From: a virus | Reading direction: 5' to 3' (one strand) | DNA length: 25,898 nt | IMG/VR virus record: IMGVR_UViG_3300030333_002846 | Coordinates: 1 to 25,898 of that record | In this document: piece by piece, positions 1 to 6,081 of the stretch | Position numbering within the stretch: the first letter of the stretch is position 1 | Layout of the letters: each line of letters opens with the position of its first letter | Program-made: the position numbers and the translations under genes | Notes under the pieces: model-generated | Databases searched by the model: none | What the model was told of the DNA's origin: nothing | What the model saw: only the letters and a program-made list of their open reading frames with translations

Positions 1-1040
1 ATTTGTTCTATCCGCTCACCCCTTTTTTTAAACAATACTAAGTGGGATGGGTGTTTTTTCTTACCCACATCAAAGCCACCAAAGATTTGGTCGCCAGTTT
101 CCCAGTTTTTATATTTTTTAGTTGCAGGGACTGACCGCAAAGTGTCATCTTCACATTTAGTGATATCTTCTTCATTGAAATAAGACTCTGTAGCAAAATG
201 AGGAATCAACATAAACTCCGAAGAAAAAGATTTAGGTCTAGCCTTTTGTTGTGCTAACAAATACTTTTCGCTCATTATTTCAGGGGCCAACACTCTTCTC
301 CCGGGCACTGGGTCTAGTGCTGGTAATGTTCTAGCCTTGAACCGTTCGTCACTTTGTAACTTAGATAATATGTCGTTTGGCATCATAGGTGTGCCCACAA
401 CAATTACAGGAGCATCTTTCAAAGGTATAAACATTGACTCTGTCATAAAGTGGTCTTCTACTTTAGTTATCTGCCCTATATTTAGTGGGTTCTCTGGGTC
501 TCGTAGCACGTCATCAGCAATCAAAGCACCATTTACGTGCATACCTCGTTTGAAAGAAAACAACCCCCCATGCATAATTTCCATAGGTTTGTTGTTTTTA
601 TAAAACCTAGCTGAAAAATCAGCCTTTGGATTTCTGTTTATAAGGAGCTCAGGAATAATAGGATTTCTTGAAATGGTTTTATTTATCTCAGCAATATGAT
701 ATTTTGCCATACCATCACTATAAGAAAGGTAAAGTATAGACATGTCCCTAGGAGCTTTCAATAATCTCCAAACACTAAAAGCATGTCCTAAAATAGTTGA
801 TTTAAAATGCCCTCTGGGTAATACCCCAACATAATTCAAACCTGTTTCTAAACATTCTTCAATATCTTCTGCAAGTAAACTTACATGCCAAGCTTTAAAA
901 TACTCTGGGTTATCATATGATTCTGCCCATATATTTTCAATAAACTCCCGGAATGTCCCGACTTCATACCTTTTTTGTTCAAGTAATCCATCAGATAACA
1001 TATTAAATGCATTTTCAACGCTTAGAACATCTTTAGCCAT
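1..1040 (-). CDS. terL: Terminase large subunit (partial, C-terminus off the left edge)
   Basis: This is the ATPase-nuclease motor that packages phage DNA into proheads and cuts the concatemer. 346 codons are visible from ATG at 1040 and the frame stays open to the window edge. A Walker A-like loop PRGHFKST lies at residues 75-82 and a Walker B ALIADD at 172-177. The surrounding RGMHVNGALIADDVLRDPEN is typical of phage terminases. Near residue 319, GGFDVGKKKHPSHLVLF starts the RNase H-fold nuclease domain, with its first metal-binding Asp; the other catalytic acids lie outside the window. It starts 2 bases after the stop of the putative small subunit, as expected for a terS-terL pair. Identification is firm; the packaging type (cos, pac or other) cannot be told from this part. 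Confidence 0.93.
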   Translation of the reverse strand, partial: MAKDVLSVENAFNMLSDGLLEQKRYEVGTFREFIENIWAESYDNPEYFKAWHVSLLAEDIEECLETGLNYVGVLPRGHFKSTILGHAFSVWRLLKAPRDMSILYLSYSDGMAKYHIAEINKTISRNPIIPELLINRNPKADFSARFYKNNKPMEIMHGGLFSFKRGMHVNGALIADDVLRDPENPLNIGQITKVEDHFMTESMFIPLKDAPVIVVGTPMMPNDILSKLQSDERFKARTLPALDPVPGRRVLAPEIMSEKYLLAQQKARPKSFSSEFMLIPHFATESYFNEEDITKCEDDTLRSVPATKKYKNWETGDQIFGGFDVGKKKHPSHLVLFKKRGERIEQ

Positions 1041-1042
1041 AC

Positions 1043-1543
1043 TTATATCTCTCGGTGTTTTTGTTCAATAGCTTTTAACTTTACGCCAATTCGTTGTAAA
1101 GTGTCTTGGTCTGTTACCTCTTCAATTAAAACAGTCATTATATCTTGAACAAACTCCATATTTATCATACCTTGTAATACTTCTCTTTGTCCTTTTATAC
1201 CAATATCTGCCGCCCTAGCCGCATCTAAAGGTCTGTCAAAAGTAAGACCCCGTATTTCATTGCCTGCTTTGTTAGCAATCTGTGTATAGGTATCTAATTG
1301 TTCTGCCTGTAATCTAGCAAACCTTTGTCCCTCGGATTCTGCCAAATTTCTTTGGGTGTCGGCTATAGCCACAGCTTTCTGTTCACCCCATTTGTCTCTT
1401 TTAGCCCACATATAAATAGTGGGGGGTGCCACTTGATGCTCGTCAGTTGAAACTTCTTTGGCTATCTCTTTGGCTGTCTTGTCTCCTTTAAGAAATAGCT
1501 CCATTGCTTTCAACTTTATTTCATCTGGTATGTGTTTTGGCAT
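1043..1543 (-). CDS. terS: Probable terminase small subunit
   Basis: The small terminase subunit binds the packaging site on phage DNA and loads the large subunit. The 166-residue protein begins with a helix-turn-helix-like segment (residues about 5-52): IKLKAMELFLKGDKTAKEIA followed by VAPPTIYMWAKRDKW, which resembles the DNA-binding N-terminus of many phage small terminases. The rest is predicted mainly helical and charged, suited to oligomerisation. It lies directly upstream of terL with a 2-base gap. An AAGGA site 9 bases before ATG 1543 supports the start. The call rests on position plus the HTH pattern; small terminases diverge too much for a firm sequence call by eye. Confidence 0.75.
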   Translation of the reverse strand: MPKHIPDEIKLKAMELFLKGDKTAKEIAKEVSTDEHQVAPPTIYMWAKRDKWGEQKAVAIADTQRNLAESEGQRFARLQAEQLDTYTQIANKAGNEIRGLTFDRPLDAARAADIGIKGQREVLQGMINMEFVQDIMTVLIEEVTDQDTLQRIGVKLKAIEQKHREI

Positions 1544-1548
1544 ATTTT

Positions 1549-2064
1549 TTAATCCTTGAATTGGTCATATATACTGTTAGAATCATTCATTCCATATCCT
1601 GCATCAGATACGTGTTGTGAATCTATGTTTCCTCCCAATGGTGTTCCATCAGAATTTAAGAATTGAGAGAAATCCCAGTATCCTGTTTTATCTGTATGAG
1701 CTGTAAAACAACTTGGAAATTTTATTTTAGCACCATGAGGCATTTTTATAGTGTCATATTTCATACCTATTTCTCCTCTAGTACATATCCCAGCCCATAT
1801 ATGTTCTTGTTCTGCAATAGGTGTATAGTTTCTTCTTTTCAATAAAGTACCTGTAGTTCTTTGCAAATTTTTTACTTCTTGGTTACTTCCACAATCTGTG
1901 AATTTACACCAAACAACTGTGCCATATTTCTTTTTTACATCTTCTATGGTAGGGAGTTTCTTTGGGAATTTATCTTTGTATTCCCTTTTAGGTCCTTCCT
2001 TCTTGCCCGGAAAGAACATTTGAAAACCTCTAACTACCTTGGTTAGTCCACCAGCTATACTCAT
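1549..2064 (-). CDS. Hypothetical protein with four spaced cysteines
   Basis: I do not recognise this 171-residue protein. A basic N-terminus (residues 20-46, rich in Lys) precedes a segment with C53-x4-C58, C94 and C119, which could form a metal site, though this is only inferred from spacing. The C-terminal 40 residues are polar and Asp/Ser/Gly-rich. A textbook AGGAGG lies 7 bases before ATG 2064, so the start is secure and translation probably strong. It sits between the RuvC-like resolvase and the terminase small subunit, so a part in DNA processing or packaging is possible by context alone. Confidence 0.7.
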   Translation of the reverse strand: MSIAGGLTKVVRGFQMFFPGKKEGPKREYKDKFPKKLPTIEDVKKKYGTVVWCKFTDCGSNQEVKNLQRTTGTLLKRRNYTPIAEQEHIWAGICTRGEIGMKYDTIKMPHGAKIKFPSCFTAHTDKTGYWDFSQFLNSDGTPLGGNIDSQHVSDAGYGMNDSNSIYDQFKD

Positions 2065-2065
2065 A

Positions 2066-2521
2066 CTAGAACCTCCTTTTGTTCCATAACGCTATGCATG
2101 CAGCATCAGCGTAGTCTTGTTCGGGAAATTTGTCTCCCCACTTTTCTATTGCAAACTTCATAATATCTTCTTTCTTTAAACTACCTTTTCCTAAAATTTC
2201 TTTTTTCCATTCGGCATGATGTATTAAAGATGTTTGTATATTATTCAATACTAAGACTGCCCAAGTAGCTCCAATTATACTGGCCAATGCAATTAATGAT
2301 TTTCTGTTCTGTACAAAAATTGCAGCTTCTACAGCAGCATTATCTATTATATTTATTTTACTCATTTCCTCAGAAAATTCAACTACGATTTCCGGAAACC
2401 TTTCAGCAGAACTTTTCTTGTCACTGCCCCATTTATATAAATCAACTAAATTTTCGTCTTCATCTACTACAGCACCATGAATTGCTCTGCTTGATGTATC
2501 GAGCCCTAAAAACTTCTGCAT
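2066..2521 (-). CDS. RuvC-like Holliday junction resolvase
   Basis: It probably cuts four-way DNA junctions left by recombination-dependent replication, so that the terminase receives unbranched DNA. The 151-residue length fits phage RuvC-type resolvases. The RNase H-fold acidic residues are readable: D8 in FLGLDTSS (first strand), E65 in NAAVEAAIF, and D136 with D139 in PEQDYADAACIALW, the usual C-terminal D-x-x-D helix followed by A-x-x-x-A. An AAGGGA site precedes ATG 2521. It is the last gene of the recombination block and lies 1 base after the stop of the coiled-coil gene. Activity on other branched DNAs, as in some phage RuvC relatives, cannot be excluded. Confidence 0.88.
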   Translation of the reverse strand: MQKFLGLDTSSRAIHGAVVDEDENLVDLYKWGSDKKSSAERFPEIVVEFSEEMSKINIIDNAAVEAAIFVQNRKSLIALASIIGATWAVLVLNNIQTSLIHHAEWKKEILGKGSLKKEDIMKFAIEKWGDKFPEQDYADAACIALWNKRRF

Positions 2522-2522
2522 A

Positions 2523-3020
2523 CTAATCCCTTTTAGTCCTAAGAGTTACTACTCTACTAACTGTCCCATAAGCTTCTTTATATGTTTCGAGTAATCCTCT
2601 TAGCCTTTTTACTTCTGCTGTTTGCTCAATAATATCTTTCTTTAGTTGTGCCAAAGCGTCAAAAGAGTCTAATACTTGGCCTCTAATCAAATCATTAGTT
2701 GGGCGCTTATTACCCTTTTGTTCGTGCTCCTTAGAAACCGTGTATGCTGCTTTACTGTACCCTTCACTAAATGAAGCTTCTAAAGCTCCTAATACCGCTT
2801 CTATGTCAGCAATTTTTGTTTGGAGGAACGCATTATAACCACCATAAATAGTTAAATACTTTTCTAGTTCTTTATCAGTAGCGTTTGCTAATTCTGAAAA
2901 AACAAGCTCTTCTGTCTCAGGTAACTTAGGGTCAAAAATTGGTATACCTAAAGCCTCAACTCTTTTATTTACCCTACCTAATGCCTTCATAGGTGTCCAT
3001 TTAGTAGTCCTCTCTTCCAC
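2523..3020 (-). CDS. Coiled-coil hypothetical protein, GTG start
   Basis: I do not recognise a family for this 165-residue protein. It is almost entirely charged and helical, with heptad-like stretches around residues 45-90 and 115-155 that suggest a coiled coil. There is no signal peptide, membrane segment or catalytic motif. The start is GTG at 3020, with GGGGAG 7 bases upstream, and the GTG overlaps the stop of the Cas4-like gene by one base (TAGTG), which implies translational coupling. Because it sits between a Cas4-like nuclease and a RuvC-like resolvase, it may be an accessory recombination factor, but this is inference from position only. Confidence 0.72.
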   Translation of the reverse strand: MEERTTKWTPMKALGRVNKRVEALGIPIFDPKLPETEELVFSELANATDKELEKYLTIYGGYNAFLQTKIADIEAVLGALEASFSEGYSKAAYTVSKEHEQKGNKRPTNDLIRGQVLDSFDALAQLKKDIIEQTAEVKRLRGLLETYKEAYGTVSRVVTLRTKRD

Positions 3021-3694
3021 TATACACTCCCCATGGGCACTAATTTACAGTTACACCAAGAACTCCCCGTACATTTTTCTGGCGCAATTAATAATTCTTG
3101 TATTCTAAAGCACCTTTCTAAAATACCACTCCACTGCTCAGGGTCTCTGTCAACAATAAAGGTTTTTATCTTTTGGTCGTTTTTATTCTCATATAAAACA
3201 GTCCCTTTTTCATAGCCACCCATATTTAAATACATCTGTATCTGAATTTGGTGCTCTGGTTTAGGACCTCTAAGCTTTGAAAAACCCGCAGTATTTATAG
3301 ACTTCAATTCTATGGGTGTAATTCCATAACTATAATGCTTTATCAAAAAGTCTATACGTCCTGAAATTGGAGGAATATCTTGTTTTACAGATACTTCTCT
3401 ATCAACTAAAATATTTAAAGCTTTGAACCACGTTTCCACACGTTCTTCTAAGAAACTTCCATTTTGAAATATTCTCTGTAGATTAGCTGGTAATGGTTGG
3501 TCTACCATTTTACCGTGATAGCATAACCATACGTACCTATCACAAGCGTTACTAATAACAGATGGGTGAAATACCCCTGTTCTAGGCGCTGTCATAGTTC
3601 CCTGTAGGTGGTCATCTATTATTTCCGATAACCACAAATCATTTTTTATGTGATTCTTTGGACCTATTGGCTTAATTTGTTTAATTCCAGCCAT
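3020..3694 (-). CDS. Cas4/RecB-like PD-(D/E)XK exonuclease with Fe-S cysteines
   Basis: It is a probable DNA exonuclease that makes single-stranded ends for recombination. The nuclease core is readable: D115 in SGRIDFLI, then E129 and K131 in TPIELKS, then Q149-x5-Y155 in HQIQIQMYLN, the RecB-family QxxxxxY-type helix. Cysteines frame the core as in Cas4 proteins: C51 (with C58 nearby) before it, and C208, C214 and C216 after it, consistent with a [4Fe-4S] cluster. The 224-residue length fits Cas4-like phage nucleases. AAAGGA precedes ATG 3694. The neighbours are a RecA-like recombinase and a RuvC-like resolvase, and there is no CRISPR array or cas1 here, so a recombination role is more likely than spacer acquisition. 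Confidence 0.88.
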   Translation of the reverse strand: MAGIKQIKPIGPKNHIKNDLWLSEIIDDHLQGTMTAPRTGVFHPSVISNACDRYVWLCYHGKMVDQPLPANLQRIFQNGSFLEERVETWFKALNILVDREVSVKQDIPPISGRIDFLIKHYSYGITPIELKSINTAGFSKLRGPKPEHQIQIQMYLNMGGYEKGTVLYENKNDQKIKTFIVDRDPEQWSGILERCFRIQELLIAPEKCTGSSWCNCKLVPMGSV

Positions 3695-3996
3695 AATTTT
3701 TCCTTTACTTTTTCTTGTGTTTTTTCTTTTATATGTATAATATACTCAATATCTTCTAATAATAGCAGTTCTTTATCTCTTTGCGCGTCTCTTTTAGAAA
3801 GATGCCCATATATTCCATCAGCCTCAACTACCATTTTTATCTCTGGTATGTAGAAATCTACTATATAAGGATGGTAGTAAACTTGCTCATCGTATCTAAG
3901 TCCAAACTCATCTAAACATTTAGCTATAATAAGTTCCTGTTCAGTAAAATCTCTAGGAGGTAAGTTCATCTTGAAGCTTTTCAAACAGTTTATCAT
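3664..3996 (-). CDS. DUF559/Vsr-like small endonuclease
   Basis: This small PD-(D/E)XK-fold protein is related in pattern to DUF559 and very-short-patch-repair nucleases. Residues 30-90 carry the signature: FGLRYDEQVYYHPYIVDFYI, then VVEADGIYGH, then RDKEL, with likely active-site D47, E58, D60 and H65. Its substrate is unknown; nicking or mismatch/branch cleavage is plausible. It overlaps the recA-like gene at its start and the Cas4-like gene at its end. The start is uncertain: AGAGG directly abuts ATG 3996, too close for normal use, while the in-frame ATG at 3969 lacks a clear site and would cut the overlap with recA to 17 bases. The domain is intact with either start. Confidence 0.82.
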   Translation of the reverse strand: MINCLKSFKMNLPPRDFTEQELIIAKCLDEFGLRYDEQVYYHPYIVDFYIPEIKMVVEADGIYGHLSKRDAQRDKELLLLEDIEYIIHIKEKTQEKVKEKLWLELNKLSQ

Positions 3997-4894
3997 CCTC
4001 TAAAAACTTTCCTTTTATACCATTTAGGCCCATAGCTTTTATATCCCCATATGAATACCAAGCGCCTTTTTGTATAATTAGTTTTTGTTCTACTGCATCC
4101 CGAATATAACTTTCAAGAACATCAATTCCACCTTCTACCCTAAACGGAACAATAGCTGAATCCCAGTTTTCACCACCTGTTTTAGTTTTTCGTAATCTGA
4201 TATTCATATCAAACCCTACTTTTTTATCTCCTTCTGTTATCCAACCCTTTCGCTGCACTTGCAAAATAGAATGAGAAAAGAACACTTGTCCTTGACCTGC
4301 TGGCATTGCGTCTAATGCTACAGGACCCATACTAGCACGTACTTGGTTTATAGCAACAAAAGCTGAACCATTTTGGAGATATGGAAATAATCTAGGGAAC
4401 GCTGTGTTTACAAACCTTGATTGCCACGCCATTGGGCTTTTACCAAATTCTTCTTCTAATATATTTGTTGGCACAAGACCAGCTATACTATCTAATACTA
4501 TAACCTCAAAACCATTTATCATTGCTTGTCGAACGTGTTCTAAAGCTTCTTCTCCGGTAGTTGGTTGAGACACAAGTATCTTTTGGTCATCAACCCCACA
4601 GGTTCTCATCCAATCTTTATCATATGAAAGCTCTGTGTCTATCCAAACAGCTTTACCTCCCATTTTCTGAGCATTTACAACTATCTGTGATGCTAAATAA
4701 GACTTCCCTACATTGGTCGGACCATATATAAGAGTCATTTTCTTGAATGGTATGCCCCCTCCAGTAAGTTTATCTAACGCTGGTATATTAAAAGGTATTC
4801 GATTTGTTACAAAATCATTGCTGTCACCTTTTTGAAAATTTAAATCTTTGTTTTTTAAAAGTTTTTCAATAGCATCTTCAGCATTTTTATCCAT
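3953..4894 (-). CDS. recA: RecA-like recombinase
   Basis: An ATP-dependent strand-exchange protein that drives homologous recombination and repair of phage DNA. The ATPase core is clear: Walker A GPTNVGKS at residues 58-65, a catalytic Glu in WIDTE (E88), Walker B VIVLDS at 131-136, and the allosteric Gln in FVAINQVRAS (Q184). At 313 residues it is shorter than bacterial RecA and lacks the large C-terminal domain, like many phage RecA/UvsX-type proteins. AGGAG lies 8 bases before ATG 4894, and the start overlaps the end of the MazG-like gene by 8 bases. It sits within a block of three nucleases and a resolvase, which supports recombination-dependent replication. Confidence 0.92.
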   Translation of the reverse strand: MDKNAEDAIEKLLKNKDLNFQKGDSNDFVTNRIPFNIPALDKLTGGGIPFKKMTLIYGPTNVGKSYLASQIVVNAQKMGGKAVWIDTELSYDKDWMRTCGVDDQKILVSQPTTGEEALEHVRQAMINGFEVIVLDSIAGLVPTNILEEEFGKSPMAWQSRFVNTAFPRLFPYLQNGSAFVAINQVRASMGPVALDAMPAGQGQVFFSHSILQVQRKGWITEGDKKVGFDMNIRLRKTKTGGENWDSAIVPFRVEGGIDVLESYIRDAVEQKLIIQKGAWYSYGDIKAMGLNGIKGKFLEDDKLFEKLQDELTS

Positions 4895-5129
4895 CTTTGT
4901 GTCTCCTTCTTACTGATTCCGCCCACGCAAAATAAGTTGCGCAAGTCTGAATAAGCTCTATAAATAGTTTTGTGTCGTTATTGCCAAATATTTCTTCTGC
5001 AATATGTCCATTTTTCTCAACAGTTAATATATTCCACCAAGAGTCGTCGTGATTCTGTTCACCCCACAACTGGTCTTGTCTTTCTCTTTCTGCTAAGATA
5101 GCTTCTAAAACAGACGCTCTGCTGGGCAT
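4887..5129 (-). CDS. MazG-like / NTP pyrophosphohydrolase-like protein, degenerate site
   Basis: This small helical protein matches the common phage pattern AERERQDQLWGEQNHDDSWW followed by a MazG-type helix and ELIQTCATYFAWAES. MazG relatives hydrolyse nucleoside triphosphates or related nucleotides. The usual metal-binding EExxE appears here as EKNGH, so two of the three acidic residues are missing and catalysis is doubtful. I place the start at ATG 5129, preceded by AAGGA at 7 bases and 1 base after the upstream stop. An ATG five codons earlier (5144), with GAGG at 9 bases, is also possible. The end overlaps recA by 8 bases. Confidence 0.75.
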   Translation of the reverse strand: MPSRASVLEAILAERERQDQLWGEQNHDDSWWNILTVEKNGHIAEEIFGNNDTKLFIELIQTCATYFAWAESVRRRHKDG

Positions 5130-5130
5130 A

Positions 5131-5349
5131 TTATTTTCCTTCATCTAACATGTCCTCTATTTGAGCATCTACCTTTCCTTTTATAAACTCCCAGACAACA
5201 TCAGCCACTTTTTTTGACTCTTCTAGCTGAGGTTCTACAGGAAGTTCGGTATCTATTTGGTCAACAGTCAAGTCAACCCTACCGTATTGGTTTTGTTCTA
5301 ATGGACCTACTCTAAATGTAAATCCTAAATGTGCACTAACTTTTGCCAT
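5131..5349 (-). CDS. Small acidic hypothetical protein
   Basis: I do not recognise this 72-residue protein. The N-terminal half (residues 1-35) looks like beta strands (KVSAHLGFTFRVG, YGRVDLTVDQI) and the C-terminal half like an acidic helix (residues 42-72, ending in EDMLDEGK). AGGAG lies 6-7 bases upstream of ATG 5349, and the gene begins 1 base after the stop of the PD-(D/E)XK nuclease, so expression is probably coupled. No catalytic or membrane motif is visible. It lies in the recombination/nucleotide block. Confidence 0.7.
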   Translation of the reverse strand: MAKVSAHLGFTFRVGPLEQNQYGRVDLTVDQIDTELPVEPQLEESKKVADVVWEFIKGKVDAQIEDMLDEGK

Positions 5350-5350
5350 T

Positions 5351-5794
5351 TTATTCTCCTTTTTTGTTTGCCGGCGCTTTTCGCCAGTTTAAATCTTTTT
5401 CTTTTAGAAAAAACAATCCTGCCAGTGGAACTAAAACTAGTTTACTTAGGTTATCATCCCCACCCATTTTTACCCTGTGTGGATAATCCTCAACAATTTT
5501 CTCTACAATTTCTTTTAAGGTAGCTACTTTGAAAAATAAAGACATATACTCTTCATTTCTAACCTCTAAATTATGCCACCAATATTCAGATTCTGTTTTA
5601 TATAAGCCACTCGGCTTACCATCAAATTCTATTTCTATCGCTAGGTTACCTGTATTTTTCCACATACCCATTTCAGTTTTAACTTCAATTGGTTTATTTG
5701 CTAGTATCTCAGCCAGCTTTTTTTCCCTTATTTCACCAAGTATCAAGTCGTGTGAAAAGTTTTTATTTAGTTCGTATTTTTTCTTAGTTATCAT
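5351..5794 (-). CDS. PD-(D/E)XK-family phage endonuclease-like protein
   Basis: The pattern is that of a recurrent phage nuclease family. An N-terminal HDLILGEIREKKLAEIL supplies the first acidic residue, then IEVKT gives the E-x-K core (D27, E48, K50 counted from the longest possible start). GNLAIEIEFDGKPSGL and ESEYWWH follow, as in proteins usually annotated as putative endonucleases. The substrate is unknown. I choose ATG 5794 (MITKKKYELNK), because the longer frame to ATG 5827 overlaps the DUF3310 gene by 44 bases and has no ribosome site; ATG 5803 is a third option. The preceding GATAAG is only a weak ribosome site, so translation may depend on the upstream gene, whose end it overlaps by 11 bases. 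Confidence 0.78.
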   Translation of the reverse strand: MITKKKYELNKNFSHDLILGEIREKKLAEILANKPIEVKTEMGMWKNTGNLAIEIEFDGKPSGLYKTESEYWWHNLEVRNEEYMSLFFKVATLKEIVEKIVEDYPHRVKMGGDDNLSKLVLVPLAGLFFLKEKDLNWRKAPANKKGE

Positions 5795-6044
5795 TCTTAT
5801 CATGAAAATGCAATAACAACATTGCATAGTGTATTATTTTTAGTATATCTTTACGAGGTGTGCCTTTTTTGTCATATCTTGAGGCGTACTTTAGAATGTT
5901 TCCTCGACAGAAAGCCTTAGCATCACCACAGGCTTCTATAAAGTCTAAGGTCTGTACCTCACCCTCACTGTAGTGCTGGTCGTATGTATTGTTTACATAC
6001 TCAGCTATTTCTTTTATTATTGCTTCTTCGTTGTACTTACTCAT
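5784..6044 (-). CDS. DUF3310 (SaV-like) protein
   Basis: This 86-residue protein carries the DUF3310 pattern: QHYSEGEVQTLDFIEACGDA (residues 23-42), FCRGNILKYASRYDKKGTPR (45-64), then DILKIIHYAMLLL. The family is widespread in phages and its biochemical role is not established. ATG 6044 has no Shine-Dalgarno. Instead a sigma70-like promoter (positions 6054-6081) ends 9 bases before the ATG, which would give an mRNA with only a few bases of leader. The gene follows the DNA polymerase after a 23-base gap and would be the first gene of a new transcript reading into the recombination block. Confidence 0.85.
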   Translation of the reverse strand: MSKYNEEAIIKEIAEYVNNTYDQHYSEGEVQTLDFIEACGDAKAFCRGNILKYASRYDKKGTPRKDILKIIHYAMLLLHFHDKNDN

Positions 6045-6053
6045 CGTATGTAT

Positions 6054-6081
6054 ATTCTATCAGTTTTTTAGTTCCAGTCAA
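6054..6081 (-). promoter_or_regulatory. Sigma70-like promoter for the DUF3310 gene
   Basis: Read on the minus strand there is TTGACT (6076-6081), a 16-base spacer, then TAGAAT (6054-6059), each hexamer matching the sigma70 consensus at five of six bases. The -35 lies in the last codons of the polymerase gene. The -10 ends 9 bases before ATG 6044, so transcription would start about 2-3 bases before the start codon. No ribosome site is present between them. Prediction from sequence only. Confidence 0.55.

Noticed and set aside
3020-3694. Cas4-like gene as a sign of a CRISPR system
   Set aside because: No repeats-spacer array, cas1 or cas2 is visible, and the neighbours are recombination genes. 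Cas4-like nucleases are common in phages without CRISPR.
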